Source: Clostridiales bacterium UBA1758
GTDB taxonomy: Bacteria; Bacillota; Clostridia; Oscillospirales; UBA1758
Direction of reading: 5' to 3'
NCBI GenBank assembly: GCA_002315595.1
Contig: DCHG01000047.1
Coordinates: 17,116-50,485 of the forward strand
DNA: 33,370 bases
This document shows positions 17,157-25,237 of the stretch, piece by piece (within the stretch, counting starts at the first letter, position 1; the number at the start of each line of letters is the position of its first letter). The translations under genes and the position numbers were made by a program. The notes below the pieces were generated by a model. That model was given only the letters and a program-made list of their open reading frames with translations, searched no databases and had not been told where the DNA came from.

Positions 17157-18260
17157 TTGAATTTTTTATGGGTTTTTGTCGTATTTGGTGTGCTTTTCAT
17201 CGCCGAATCCGTCATCATCCATCTTTTTGGAGCGAAAAACATCAAATACACGCGTTATTTCGACCGATCCGCAGTCTTTGTTGGAGATTGCGCGTCGATG
17301 ATCGAAGAAATATCCAATGACAAGCCCCTGCCCCTCCCATGGGTGCGTGTGGAATCCAAACTTTCCCCGTTTATGCGTTTTCGCACTGCAAAGGATGAGT
17401 ATCTTCTTGCCAGTGCTTATCACAAAAGTCTGTTCTCACTCGGCGCCTACAAAAAGATCACGCGTTCGCACAATATCACTTTCACCCACCGTGGCGCATA
17501 CACACTAGATTCGGTTTCGATGACAACGGGTGACCTCATCGGCGTCGTGGTAAAATCCGAATCCATGAAGGTCGATTCCGAAATCATCGTTTATCCGGCG
17601 ATTGAAGGCGTAAATTTACCGCAGTTGCCGACTACAAAATGGCAGGGTGATACGATCGTCAACCGCTTTGTGTTGGAAGATCCCTTCGCCGTCAACGGCA
17701 TCCGCGGCTATATGCCCGGTGATGCGATGAAAACCGTTCACTGGAAGGCGTCGGCAAGGACCGGTGACCTCTATGTCAAAACCTATGACCACACCGCTTT
17801 TTCAAAACTGATCATCTGCCTGAATATTCAGTTTTCCGCCGCACAATGGGATCAACTCAGTGCCGAAGATGCCGAAGCGATGGAATATTCCGTCTCACAG
17901 ACGGCGGCACTCGCCCTCGATGCGCTTTCGCGGGGAATGGAAGTCGGGCTTTGGTCAAACGCTTGCATTGAACGCGGGCAAAATCCGCGCCCTGTCCGAC
18001 TGTTGCCGGGCGGTGGTGAAGCACAACGCGAACTGATTCTCGATACTCTTGCGCGCCTTATTCTTTTCCGGGTGGAAAATATCCACACCATGCTCTCCGC
18101 AGACGTCGATTCCGGCGTGACCGGAATGGACTATGCGGTTTTGAGCCGCTATGTCACCGATGAAATGCGTGCCGCAGGCGACGCACTCATTCACGCCGGC
18201 AACCGTGTGGCGTTCGTTCCGCTTGAAGGGAGGCTCGATGATGCTCAAAAGAACGCTTAA
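17157..18260 (+). CDS. DUF58 domain-containing protein
   Basis: 367 residues: one N-terminal membrane helix (2-23), a beta-rich segment, then the DUF58 core with RGYMPGDAMKTVHWKASART (about 181-200) and DLYVKTYD. DUF58 proteins have a von Willebrand A-like fold and usually accompany MoxR-type AAA ATPases and transglutaminase-like membrane proteins; their exact action is not established. The start is TTG at 17157, six bases after GGAGGG, giving a proper membrane N terminus. Its end overlaps the next gene by 20 bases. The usual MoxR partner is absent: a terminator and promoter lie immediately upstream. Confidence 0.88.
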   Translation: MNFLWVFVVFGVLFIAESVIIHLFGAKNIKYTRYFDRSAVFVGDCASMIEEISNDKPLPLPWVRVESKLSPFMRFRTAKDEYLLASAYHKSLFSLGAYKKITRSHNITFTHRGAYTLDSVSMTTGDLIGVVVKSESMKVDSEIIVYPAIEGVNLPQLPTTKWQGDTIVNRFVLEDPFAVNGIRGYMPGDAMKTVHWKASARTGDLYVKTYDHTAFSKLIICLNIQFSAAQWDQLSAEDAEAMEYSVSQTAALALDALSRGMEVGLWSNACIERGQNPRPVRLLPGGGEAQRELILDTLARLILFRVENIHTMLSADVDSGVTGMDYAVLSRYVTDEMRAAGDALIHAGNRVAFVPLEGRLDDAQKNA

Positions 18261-19521
18261 TCGCGGCTTCCGCGCCGTGTATCTTGCGCTTGGCTTTTTC
18301 CCGTTGATCACCTTTGTTACGGGCTTTTGGGGACGAAATATGGTCATGCCGACCGTCGTGTGTTGCTTTGAAATGGCGTTTGGTTATTTCATTGCCTTCA
18401 ACGGCAAAAAAGCCGTGCTGAAACTTTTTGCCGCTTTTGCCACCATCGGTGCATTGGTTTATTTTCTCTGTTTGGAAATCCCGTTCGGCTTTCTTGCCGC
18501 CGTTCCCGCATTCGGATGTTTTATCGTGTCATTCTTTCACGGAAAATTGGAAATGAAAAATTTCTTTGCCTTTCCGCGAATGCTCGTCTATTTCGCAATG
18601 TATCTTGGATTTTTTCTCTATTCCTACCTCGATACCACGCGAATGTGGTTTTCGACTTTTCTTGCTGCACTCGGTACGGGATTTGTCATTGTTTCGTTGT
18701 TTATCAACTGCGGTACGATTTTGACCAGTGCTTCGCTTTCGAAATATGACACCTCGAAGCCCCCGGTTTCCGTGCGGATCGGTTCGTATGTTTTTCTCGG
18801 CATCACCATTGCGGTCGCATTACTGATCTCGACGATCGGGCCGCTGAAAACGGCCTTCGTCTCCCTATTCGGTCTGATTGCAAAGGGAGTCAATGCGATC
18901 CTTGTGTTCTTCGATCAACTTCTTCCCGATCCCGAAGGTGCGCCGCAGGGTACGGTCAACCCGACCGATATTCAGCAAGCCGTCGGCGAACTCGGAGAAG
19001 GCTTCGGCAATGCGGAACTGTTCGGGAAAATCGCCGTCATAGCCGGGATCGTATTCATTTCCGCGTTCGTTCTGTTCCTGCTCTTCATTGTACTGCGTGC
19101 TTTGGTCCGTATGATGTCAAGGGCGATCGTCCTACAGTCTTCAACGGAGGTTGCCTACGAGGATCACACCGAAAGCACACGCAATAATGCCTCCGGCAAT
19201 CCGATCAAACGCTTTTTGGAGGACATTTCGGATCGCCTGCGTGATCCGAAAGCCGAATACGCCAAACTTGACAACAATACCGCAAGAACACGTTTTTTAT
19301 ACAGATTTGCCCTTGAACGCGTTTCGAGACGCAATGAAGATCAATACACTGCACTGACGCCAAACGAATTCAGTCGCGATCGGTCCGTCAGAGAACTGTT
19401 GAATTTGACCTCGCTTGACGCGCTTGCCAAAGCATACAACGAAGCGCGATATGCCGAGCGTTCACCGTCGTCGGAACTTGTCAATAGTGCAAAAAGCATC
19501 CTTGAAAAAAAGAAAAAGTGA
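18241..19521 (+). CDS. Membrane protein with DUF4129-like C-terminal domain
   Basis: 426 residues: about seven hydrophobic segments in the first 200, a loop of roughly 65 residues, one more helix near 275-300, then a cytosolic C-terminal domain of about 115 residues. The end, with SLDALAKAYNEARYAERSPS, resembles DUF4129, found at the C terminus of transglutaminase-like membrane proteins that pair with DUF58. No transglutaminase Cys-His-Asp core is evident, so only the flanking parts of that architecture remain. ATGATG starts are at 18238 and 18241; the second is seven bases from GGGAGG. Function unknown; envelope assembly or stress is a guess from partner families. Confidence 0.72.
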   Translation: MLKRTLNRGFRAVYLALGFFPLITFVTGFWGRNMVMPTVVCCFEMAFGYFIAFNGKKAVLKLFAAFATIGALVYFLCLEIPFGFLAAVPAFGCFIVSFFHGKLEMKNFFAFPRMLVYFAMYLGFFLYSYLDTTRMWFSTFLAALGTGFVIVSLFINCGTILTSASLSKYDTSKPPVSVRIGSYVFLGITIAVALLISTIGPLKTAFVSLFGLIAKGVNAILVFFDQLLPDPEGAPQGTVNPTDIQQAVGELGEGFGNAELFGKIAVIAGIVFISAFVLFLLFIVLRALVRMMSRAIVLQSSTEVAYEDHTESTRNNASGNPIKRFLEDISDRLRDPKAEYAKLDNNTARTRFLYRFALERVSRRNEDQYTALTPNEFSRDRSVRELLNLTSLDALAKAYNEARYAERSPSSELVNSAKSILEKKKK

Positions 19522-19522
19522 A

Positions 19523-19558
19523 AAAAGAGAGGAAAACACGAAAGTTTTCCTCTCTTTT
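19523..19558. terminator. Bidirectional terminator between convergent units
   Basis: AAAAGAGAGGAAAAC and GTTTTCCTCTCTTTT make a perfect 15-bp stem around ACGAAA. A-runs and T-runs on both sides let it stop transcription of the DUF58 pair (plus strand) and of the alkyltransferase-like gene (minus strand). It starts one base after the plus-strand stop and touches the last base of the minus-strand stop codon. Confidence 0.88.
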
Positions 19559-19845
19559 CAATATCTGAATTTTTCCATATTCACTCTGCCGTCCGTCAGG
19601 AATTCGATGCCTTCCGCTTCGAGCATTGCCCGTCGCAAACCCGCATATTCACCGCCGACGACCGTGCCGTTCTCTTTGACGACTCTTTGCCACGGCAATT
19701 CATCGGGACAAGTCCGCATTGCCCACCCAACCTGTCTTGCCGCACTGGGCATACCGAGGATGCGTGCGATCTGTCCGTATGACATCACCCGCCCCGCAGG
19801 AATCGTTGAGACGACTCCATAAACTTTATTGAAAAAATCGCCCAT
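19558..19845 (-). CDS. Alkyltransferase-like (ATL) DNA-binding protein, MGMT family
   Basis: 95 residues, equal to the DNA-binding domain of O6-alkylguanine transferases. Present are the helix-turn-helix region SYGQIARILGMPSAARQVG, with the Arg that flips the damaged base, and the active-site segment PWQRVV. True methyltransferases have PCHRV there; replacement of Cys by Trp means it cannot accept an alkyl group. ATL proteins of this kind bind O6-alkylguanine in DNA and hand the lesion to nucleotide excision repair. Its start overlaps the sirtuin stop by one base. It is the last gene of the minus-strand operon, directly ahead of the terminator. Confidence 0.92.
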   Translation of the reverse strand: MGDFFNKVYGVVSTIPAGRVMSYGQIARILGMPSAARQVGWAMRTCPDELPWQRVVKENGTVVGGEYAGLRRAMLEAEGIEFLTDGRVNMEKFRY

Positions 19846-20561
19846 TATATCTGCGCCAAAACTTTGCCGATCTTTTCACGGATGATAAGCGATGCGGATG
19901 AATCCGCACCCGTTGCCGTTCCGTTGATCAAAACAAGGTATTCCCCCGAAAAATAGTCGATCAGCCCTGCCGCAGGATACACCGTGAGTGATGTTCCTCC
20001 GACGATAAGCATATCAGCATCGGCAATGGCTTCGATGCTTCCGTTGACTGTGCGATTGTCCAACCCTTCCTCGTAAAGAACGACATCGGGGCGTATGATC
20101 CCGCCGCAGGCGTCACAATGTGGAACGCCGTCGGTCGCACGAATTCGATCAATGTCGAACTTTTTGCCGCAGGCCATACAGTAATTTCGTTCTGTCGAGC
20201 CATGCAGTTCTAACACCTTTTTGCTTCCCGCGCGCTGATGAAGTCCGTCGATGTTTTGCGTTACCACGGCGATCAGTTTCCCCGACGCTTCCATTTCGGC
20301 GAGTTTCAAATGCGCCGCATTCGGCTCGGCATGATACGAAATCATTTTGTCGCGGTAGAATTGATAAAACTTTTCAGGATACTGCATGAAAAAAGAATGG
20401 GACAGTATCGTTTCCGGCGGATAATCATATTTTTGATGATACAATCCGTCCACACCTCGAAAGTCCGGAATGCCGGATTCGGTCGAAACCCCCGCACCGC
20501 CGAAAAAGACGATCTTTTCACTTTCCCGCACCATTGCGGCAAGCATTTGAATTTCATTCAT
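19845..20561 (-). CDS. cobB: Sir2-family NAD-dependent protein deacylase
   Basis: About 238 residues. It removes acyl groups from lysines using NAD+. Visible are the NAD site GAGVSTESGIPDFRG, TQNIDGLH with the catalytic His following in LELHGS, the zinc ribbon CMAC...CDACGG (four Cys), and GGTSLTVYPAAG. Length fits bacterial CobB/Sir2Tm types. Two in-frame ATGs exist: 20567 and 20561; the second is six bases after GGTGA. The frame overlaps the end of the phosphatase-GNAT fusion, so the two are translationally linked. Whether it deacetylates the products of that neighbour is inference. Confidence 0.94.
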   Translation of the reverse strand: MNEIQMLAAMVRESEKIVFFGGAGVSTESGIPDFRGVDGLYHQKYDYPPETILSHSFFMQYPEKFYQFYRDKMISYHAEPNAAHLKLAEMEASGKLIAVVTQNIDGLHQRAGSKKVLELHGSTERNYCMACGKKFDIDRIRATDGVPHCDACGGIIRPDVVLYEEGLDNRTVNGSIEAIADADMLIVGGTSLTVYPAAGLIDYFSGEYLVLINGTATGADSSASLIIREKIGKVLAQI

Positions 20562-21699
20562 GCACATTCACCGAAATATTCTTATACATCACGATCTGCG
20601 TCATGTCGCCGTCTTCTTCCTCCCTGAGAGGGATAAAGTCAAATTTTTCATAAAATCTGCGCGCTCGAAGGTTATTTTCCGCCACACGCAAGGTCAGATA
20701 CCTCTTTCCCATGCGACGAAAGTGCATCACAGAATAACCCACCAACTGTGCGCCAAGACCGCGGTTGCAGTATTCTTCATCTAAGTAAAACAGTGATATA
20801 TGCCCACTCGACGGCATCAGTTTTGCGTTCGGATCCAGTTCGATCAAACCGATATGTTCGCCATCAAGACTCGGAAACACAACATTTCGTTCATCGCGTT
20901 CGGACAGACGCCGGATCCACCGCGCCGTCACGTCCGCATCATAGTCGTCAAGTGTTCCGAATACCTGTTCCCATGCTTTTTTATGAAAAGCGACGGCTTC
21001 CGGTATATCGTTTTTTTGGAACACATCAAACGCCATCGCATTCGATGCACCACCCGATTTTCCCCACGGATGGCGCAAAAAGGTCGAAATCTCACCGAGA
21101 TGCGCGTTATCGTTTTTGAATTCAAGCAGGAATTTTCCGTTTTCGTAGGTCAACTTTGTCACGGCGGTATTATCGCCCATTCCGACTTGTTCGGCGGCTT
21201 CAATTCCGCCGTAGACGGCACGACAGAGAAACGCACGAATGGCGACCGCATGGGAAACTACGGCAATGTGTTTTCCGTCGTTTTCACGGCAAAGACGGCT
21301 CACCTCATCAAACATTCTATCGGATGCTCTCGCAAAACTTTCGCCGGTCCCATTGTCATATGCGGCGAGATGTTCGTTCCAATTTTGGTACTGTTCGGGA
21401 TAATCGCGTTTTAGATCCCCCCATGGGATCTCCTCCCAATCGCCCATATAGATCTCGCGCAGACGTTCGTTTTTGATCGGTTTGAACGGATGATACCGGC
21501 ACACCGCTTCTGCCGTTTGATACGCACGGTCGAGATCACTCGAAAAAACAACATCAAGCGGTGTGGACGCAAAACGCTTTGCAACACGGTCAAGTTGTTT
21601 GAAGCCTTCGGGCATCAATTGACCATTGTAGTGACCGTGACAACGGCGATATATATTACCCTCTGCCTGTCCGTGGCGAACAATGTAAAGAGTAGTCAT
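20554..21699 (-). CDS. Histidine phosphatase fused to GNAT acetyltransferase
   Basis: 381 residues with two enzyme domains. Residues 1-205 are a histidine phosphatase (phosphoglycerate mutase superfamily): RHG at 8-10 with catalytic His9, SSDLDRAYQTAE, REIYMGDWE and the second His at 150 in VVSHA. Residues about 222-372 are a GNAT acetyltransferase: acetyl-CoA loop CNRGLGAQLVGY (311-322), then AENNLRARRFYEKFDF. The reading frame is continuous, so this is a genuine fusion rather than two genes. GAGGG precedes the ATG at 21699. Neither substrate can be told; a small phosphorylated metabolite and an amine or protein lysine are the usual classes. It sits between a helicase and a sirtuin. Confidence 0.9.
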   Translation of the reverse strand: MTTLYIVRHGQAEGNIYRRCHGHYNGQLMPEGFKQLDRVAKRFASTPLDVVFSSDLDRAYQTAEAVCRYHPFKPIKNERLREIYMGDWEEIPWGDLKRDYPEQYQNWNEHLAAYDNGTGESFARASDRMFDEVSRLCRENDGKHIAVVSHAVAIRAFLCRAVYGGIEAAEQVGMGDNTAVTKLTYENGKFLLEFKNDNAHLGEISTFLRHPWGKSGGASNAMAFDVFQKNDIPEAVAFHKKAWEQVFGTLDDYDADVTARWIRRLSERDERNVVFPSLDGEHIGLIELDPNAKLMPSSGHISLFYLDEEYCNRGLGAQLVGYSVMHFRRMGKRYLTLRVAENNLRARRFYEKFDFIPLREEEDGDMTQIVMYKNISVNVHE

Positions 21700-21716
21700 A
21701 ATTCCCTCACATATCG

Positions 21717-22850
21717 TTATTTTTCTACCAGAACACGATTTTGATCGAATTTCAACGGTATCACCGTGGATTTTGTGTATTTCAGCAAGGTTTCCAGTCT
21801 TCGCTTTTCATCGGGTGCATAGAAAATATAGGAAACGCCGTCGCGTTTTGCACGCCCTGTGCGCCCGATTCGGTGAATATAATACTCATTGTCCTGCGGA
21901 ATGTCGAAGTTGAAAACGACGTCGACATCCGAAATGTCCAATCCTCTCGCGGCTACATCGGTCGCAACAAGTACCTCGATCTCCCCTGATTTGAATTTTT
22001 TCAGCATGGTATTTCGGGCAGATTGCGCCATGTCGCCGTTGATGAATTCGGAATTCACGCCACGGCGTTTGAATTGCCCCGAAAGGCTTTCCGTCTGGTA
22101 TTTCGTATTGCAAAAGACCATCACACGGCTGTATTTAAGATATTTGATGATATGCGCAATATCCTCGATCTTCTGCGTGCCCGCGCTTTCAATGGAATAC
22201 TGTTTGATATTCGGACGGCTTTCCGCCACCGGTGCAACGACAAGTTCGACCGGGTCACGCTGATAAAGCCAGCCGATGTCCATCACTTCGCGGGAGATCG
22301 TGGCAGAAAACATCGCAAGTTGTTTTTTACTTTTCAGTTTATTGAGGATATAGCATACATCCTTGTAAAATCCGAGGTCAAGCATTTCATCCGCTTCATC
22401 AAGGACGATCCGCGTGATCTTTTCGAGTTTTATCGCCCCATGTTTCCAAAAATCGATCAGTCGTCCGGGCGTTGCCACAATGATCTGCGGCTTGTGTTTG
22501 AGCAGATCCCTTTGCTTTTGAATCGACTGACCGCCATAGACCGCAATGGCGCTGAATCCCGCGACATATTTGCCGATCTTCATCAGTTCGTCACGGATCT
22601 GCATGGCAAGTTCACGCGTCGGACAGAGGATCAAAGACTGCACCGCCTCGACCGACGGATCGGTGAAACTGACAAGCGGCACACCGAAAGCACAAGTCTT
22701 TCCCGTGCCGGTCGGTGCCTTTGCAATGACGTCGTGCCCCGCAAGCATTTCCGGGATTGCCTTTTGTTGTATTTCCGTCATTTCCTCAAAACCCATTTCT
22801 TCAACGCCTTTGAGGATTTCCGGGGCAAGCCCCAAACCGGAATAATTCAT
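21717..22850 (-). CDS. DEAD-box RNA helicase
   Basis: 377 residues, essentially only the two RecA-like domains. Motifs in order: Q-motif region MTEIQQKAIP, motif I APTGTGKT, PTREL, TPGRL, motif II LDEADEML, motif III MFSAT, and in domain 2 VLVATDVAARGLD and HRIGRTGR. It unwinds short RNA duplexes with ATP in mRNA turnover or ribosome assembly. It lacks the basic or RNA-binding C-terminal tail seen in DbpA or CshA, so it resembles a minimal helicase; a specific gene symbol is not justified. AAGG lies seven bases before the ATG. It is the second gene of the operon after the cysteine synthase-like gene. Confidence 0.93.
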   Translation of the reverse strand: MNYSGLGLAPEILKGVEEMGFEEMTEIQQKAIPEMLAGHDVIAKAPTGTGKTCAFGVPLVSFTDPSVEAVQSLILCPTRELAMQIRDELMKIGKYVAGFSAIAVYGGQSIQKQRDLLKHKPQIIVATPGRLIDFWKHGAIKLEKITRIVLDEADEMLDLGFYKDVCYILNKLKSKKQLAMFSATISREVMDIGWLYQRDPVELVVAPVAESRPNIKQYSIESAGTQKIEDIAHIIKYLKYSRVMVFCNTKYQTESLSGQFKRRGVNSEFINGDMAQSARNTMLKKFKSGEIEVLVATDVAARGLDISDVDVVFNFDIPQDNEYYIHRIGRTGRAKRDGVSYIFYAPDEKRRLETLLKYTKSTVIPLKFDQNRVLVEK

Positions 22851-22893
22851 TATCGTACCTTAACTTTCATAATTCTGCCCGTTCGGGCGTTTG

Positions 22894-23901
22894 TCAGCAA
22901 CCGATCGCTTTCACGCCGAGAAGTTCGATTTTGTCAAAGAGGAAATGATCCTTCGGTTCCTGTTCGACAGCATAATCGGTCGAAAGATATTTTTTGTTAT
23001 CGTCGGAAAACACCGTCGTCATCACGGCATTTCCGCCGAGTTTTTCCCATGCTTTAACGACACCGATGAAATTTGCACCCGAGGATACGCCGACGCCGAG
23101 TGCGAGTTGTTTCGACAGTTTCCGTGCCATATTGATCGCATCGCCGTCATCAACGGCGACCACATCGTCCAGTTGATCGAGTTTGCAGAGGTCGGGGATA
23201 AATTCGTCGGAAATTCCCTGAATACGGTGCGCGCCGACCTTATACCCGGTCGAAAGCGTCGGGGAACTTTCCGGTTCCAACGGGAACGCCTTACAGGCAG
23301 GATTTGCATCGCGGAGAGCCCTTGCAATTCCCATAATCGTTCCGCCGGTGCCGACACCGGCGACAACGCCGTCGGCTTTGAGTCCGAGAGATGCGAGTTG
23401 CTTTACGATTTCCGCGCCCGTGCCGTAATAATGCGCATCACTGTTGAGTGGGTTTGAAAACTGCTTCGGCAGGAAAACTCCGCCCTGTTTAGCCAATTCC
23501 TCGGTCTTTGCAATCGAGCCCAAAAAACCGCCTTCTTGCTTGGAAACAAGACGAACTTCCGCACCGTAACTTTGCATTAAAACAATGCGTTCGCGGCTCA
23601 TCCAATCGGGCATATAAATGATGACTTTTCTGCCTGCGATCGCGCCGAGTGCGGAAAAGGAGATACCGGTGTTTCCGCTCGTCGCTTCAACAATGGTGTC
23701 GTTTTCGCCGAGTTCGCCGGATTCGATCGCTTTTCGCAATACATAAAGAGCCACGCGATCTTTTACGCTTCCCGTCAGGTTGTAGCGTTCATCCTTGGCA
23801 TAGATGCACCCGGTCTTTCCGTTATATCGAAAACTGATTTCAAGCAAAGGCGTATGCCCGATCAGTGGCTCAATTTTTCCGAATTTCTTCAACACGTCCA
23901 T
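22894..23901 (-). CDS. Cysteine synthase family PLP enzyme
   Basis: 335 residues of the O-acetylserine sulfhydrylase / cystathionine beta-synthase family (fold type II PLP). The PLP lysine is Lys47 in NLTGSVKDR, the substrate loop is TSGNTG (74-79), and the phosphate-binding loop is GVGTGGT (about 195-201). Canonical CysK has NPSGSVKDR; the Leu-Thr variant is typical of less-characterised relatives, so the acceptor could be sulfide or another nucleophile. Length is slightly above CysK (about 310), with a C-terminal extension of roughly 25 residues. A promoter lies directly upstream. No cysE or sulfur-transport gene is near. Confidence 0.88.
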   Translation of the reverse strand: MDVLKKFGKIEPLIGHTPLLEISFRYNGKTGCIYAKDERYNLTGSVKDRVALYVLRKAIESGELGENDTIVEATSGNTGISFSALGAIAGRKVIIYMPDWMSRERIVLMQSYGAEVRLVSKQEGGFLGSIAKTEELAKQGGVFLPKQFSNPLNSDAHYYGTGAEIVKQLASLGLKADGVVAGVGTGGTIMGIARALRDANPACKAFPLEPESSPTLSTGYKVGAHRIQGISDEFIPDLCKLDQLDDVVAVDDGDAINMARKLSKQLALGVGVSSGANFIGVVKAWEKLGGNAVMTTVFSDDNKKYLSTDYAVEQEPKDHFLFDKIELLGVKAIGC

Positions 23902-23936
23902 AAAACCCCTCCGGTTTACCGCAAAATTACCGATAT

Positions 23937-23965
23937 ATTATAACACAAAATCAGCGCAATGTGAA
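23937..23965 (-). promoter_or_regulatory. Promoter of the cysteine synthase/helicase/sirtuin operon
   Basis: On the minus strand TTCACA (23965-23960), 17 bases, then TATAAT (23942-23937), with TG one base before the -10. The ATG of the first gene is 36 bases downstream, with CCGGAGGGG as ribosome site. Confidence 0.8.
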
Positions 23966-24044
23966 TAGCAAAACCTTCTTTTCGACACAATAATTGTAAC
24001 TTAAAAAACTTTCATCAAAAAATAATGCAATCGCGTTTCAAGCG

Positions 24045-24053
24045 TGATATAAT
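24045..24053 (+). promoter_or_regulatory. Extended -10 promoter for the AI-2E/YtvI-like gene
   Basis: TGATATAAT is an extended -10 element (TATAAT at 24048-24053). The expected -35 position holds a poor match (ATGCAA). The start codon lies about 57 bases downstream. It is divergent from the cysteine synthase promoter; the gap of roughly 210 bases between the two genes shows no other feature. Confidence 0.55.
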
Positions 24054-24110
24054 ATTTATATATTATTCTGTTGCCGTTACCAATGTGCGCAGAGGAAAAG
24101 AGAATCCGCC

Positions 24111-25187
24111 ATGGATATTGAAAAAAGAAAGAGATTTCTCATAAATGTCGCATTCGTTTTTGTAATCGCAGCTCTGACCTTTTTCGCGTTCAAATACCTG
24201 ATCAATCTTATCATTCCGTTTTTCATCGCATTCTGCTTTGCAATGCTGTTGAAGCCGTTGGTCGGTTTTTTGGCAAAAAAGTTTCCGAAAATCAAAGAGC
24301 CGATCATTTCAGCCGTTGTCGTTACGGTGTTTTTTGCGACGATCGGCGTATTGCTCGTTTTGCTCGGGATCCGTCTGTTCTCGGTTGCGCGTGAACTGTT
24401 TTCGTCGTTGCCGTCGCTCTATTCCGACTATATTGAGCCGACGCTGACGTATTTATTTGACGAATTGAGTTCCGGCATCGGAAATATCGATCCCAATGTT
24501 TCGGGTATCTCATCCGAATTCGTCACGAATTTCACGGATTCCCTCGGCAATGCGGTGTCTTCGCTTTCTGTCAAGGCAGTCACCTATCTGACCTCACTCG
24601 CGTCCGGTCTACCGGGGCTTCTCATCCGCGTTCTTTTCACGGTTATTTCAACTTACTATCTCTCGCGTGACTACACGCTTCTTTCGGATTTCATTTTCCG
24701 TCAATTCTCGCCGGAAACCAATCGGATCGCCACGGAGGTTCGTCAATCCACGGCAAAGATTATTTTCCAATATATCCGATCCTACGCGCTCATTATCGTC
24801 ATTACTTTCTCGGAAGTTACGGTTGGGTTGCTGCTTTTACGTGTTCCGAACGCCGTTTTGAAAGCACTTCTGATCGCCTTGTTTGATATTCTCCCTGTCG
24901 TCGGTACCGGCACGATCGTTATCCCGTGGGCAGTCTTTGAATTGATCGGCGGTAACTATACGCTCGCTCTCGGATTGATGATTCTCTATGTGATCATCTT
25001 CGTCGTACGAAATATCATCGAGCCGAAAATCATCGGTGCCAACATCGGTCTGCACCCGGTGCTGACGCTCATCTGTATGTTCGTCGGCGGCGCACTTTTC
25101 GGCGTCATCGGTCTGTTCGGTCTGCCGATTCTTGCGGCACTGATCTACACACTTAACGAAAATAAGGTCATCACGATCTTTAAATAA
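24111..25187 (+). CDS. AI-2E/YtvI-family membrane permease
   Basis: 358 residues with about eight hydrophobic segments: an N-terminal pair (about 9-50), one near 63-85, a long extracytoplasmic-type loop (95-165), then several helices to the end. The C-terminal half carries family features such as LFDILPVVGTGTIVIPWAV and RNIIEPKIIGANIGLHP. Members include B. subtilis YtvI (sporulation-associated), AI-2 exporters and ion transporters, so the substrate is open. The ribosome site GAGGAAAAGAG is rather far from the ATG (about 8-13 bases). No terminator separates it from the FAD enzyme 50 bases downstream. Confidence 0.87.
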   Translation: MDIEKRKRFLINVAFVFVIAALTFFAFKYLINLIIPFFIAFCFAMLLKPLVGFLAKKFPKIKEPIISAVVVTVFFATIGVLLVLLGIRLFSVARELFSSLPSLYSDYIEPTLTYLFDELSSGIGNIDPNVSGISSEFVTNFTDSLGNAVSSLSVKAVTYLTSLASGLPGLLIRVLFTVISTYYLSRDYTLLSDFIFRQFSPETNRIATEVRQSTAKIIFQYIRSYALIIVITFSEVTVGLLLLRVPNAVLKALLIALFDILPVVGTGTIVIPWAVFELIGGNYTLALGLMILYVIIFVVRNIIEPKIIGANIGLHPVLTLICMFVGGALFGVIGLFGLPILAALIYTLNENKVITIFK

Positions 25188-25237
25188 GCGCAGGAAGAAA
25201 TCGTTTTGGGGACAAAAATAAGGAAAGGGAGAAGGAA

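Noticed and set aside
22877..22888. Inverted repeat GCCCGTTCGGGC between the cysteine synthase-like and helicase genes
   Set aside because: The stem is only four to five pairs and no T-run follows on the minus strand, so it is not a convincing terminator.
22023..23057. Plus-strand reading frame of 344 codons
   Set aside because: It is antisense to the DEAD-box helicase and the cysteine synthase-like gene and shows no family features.
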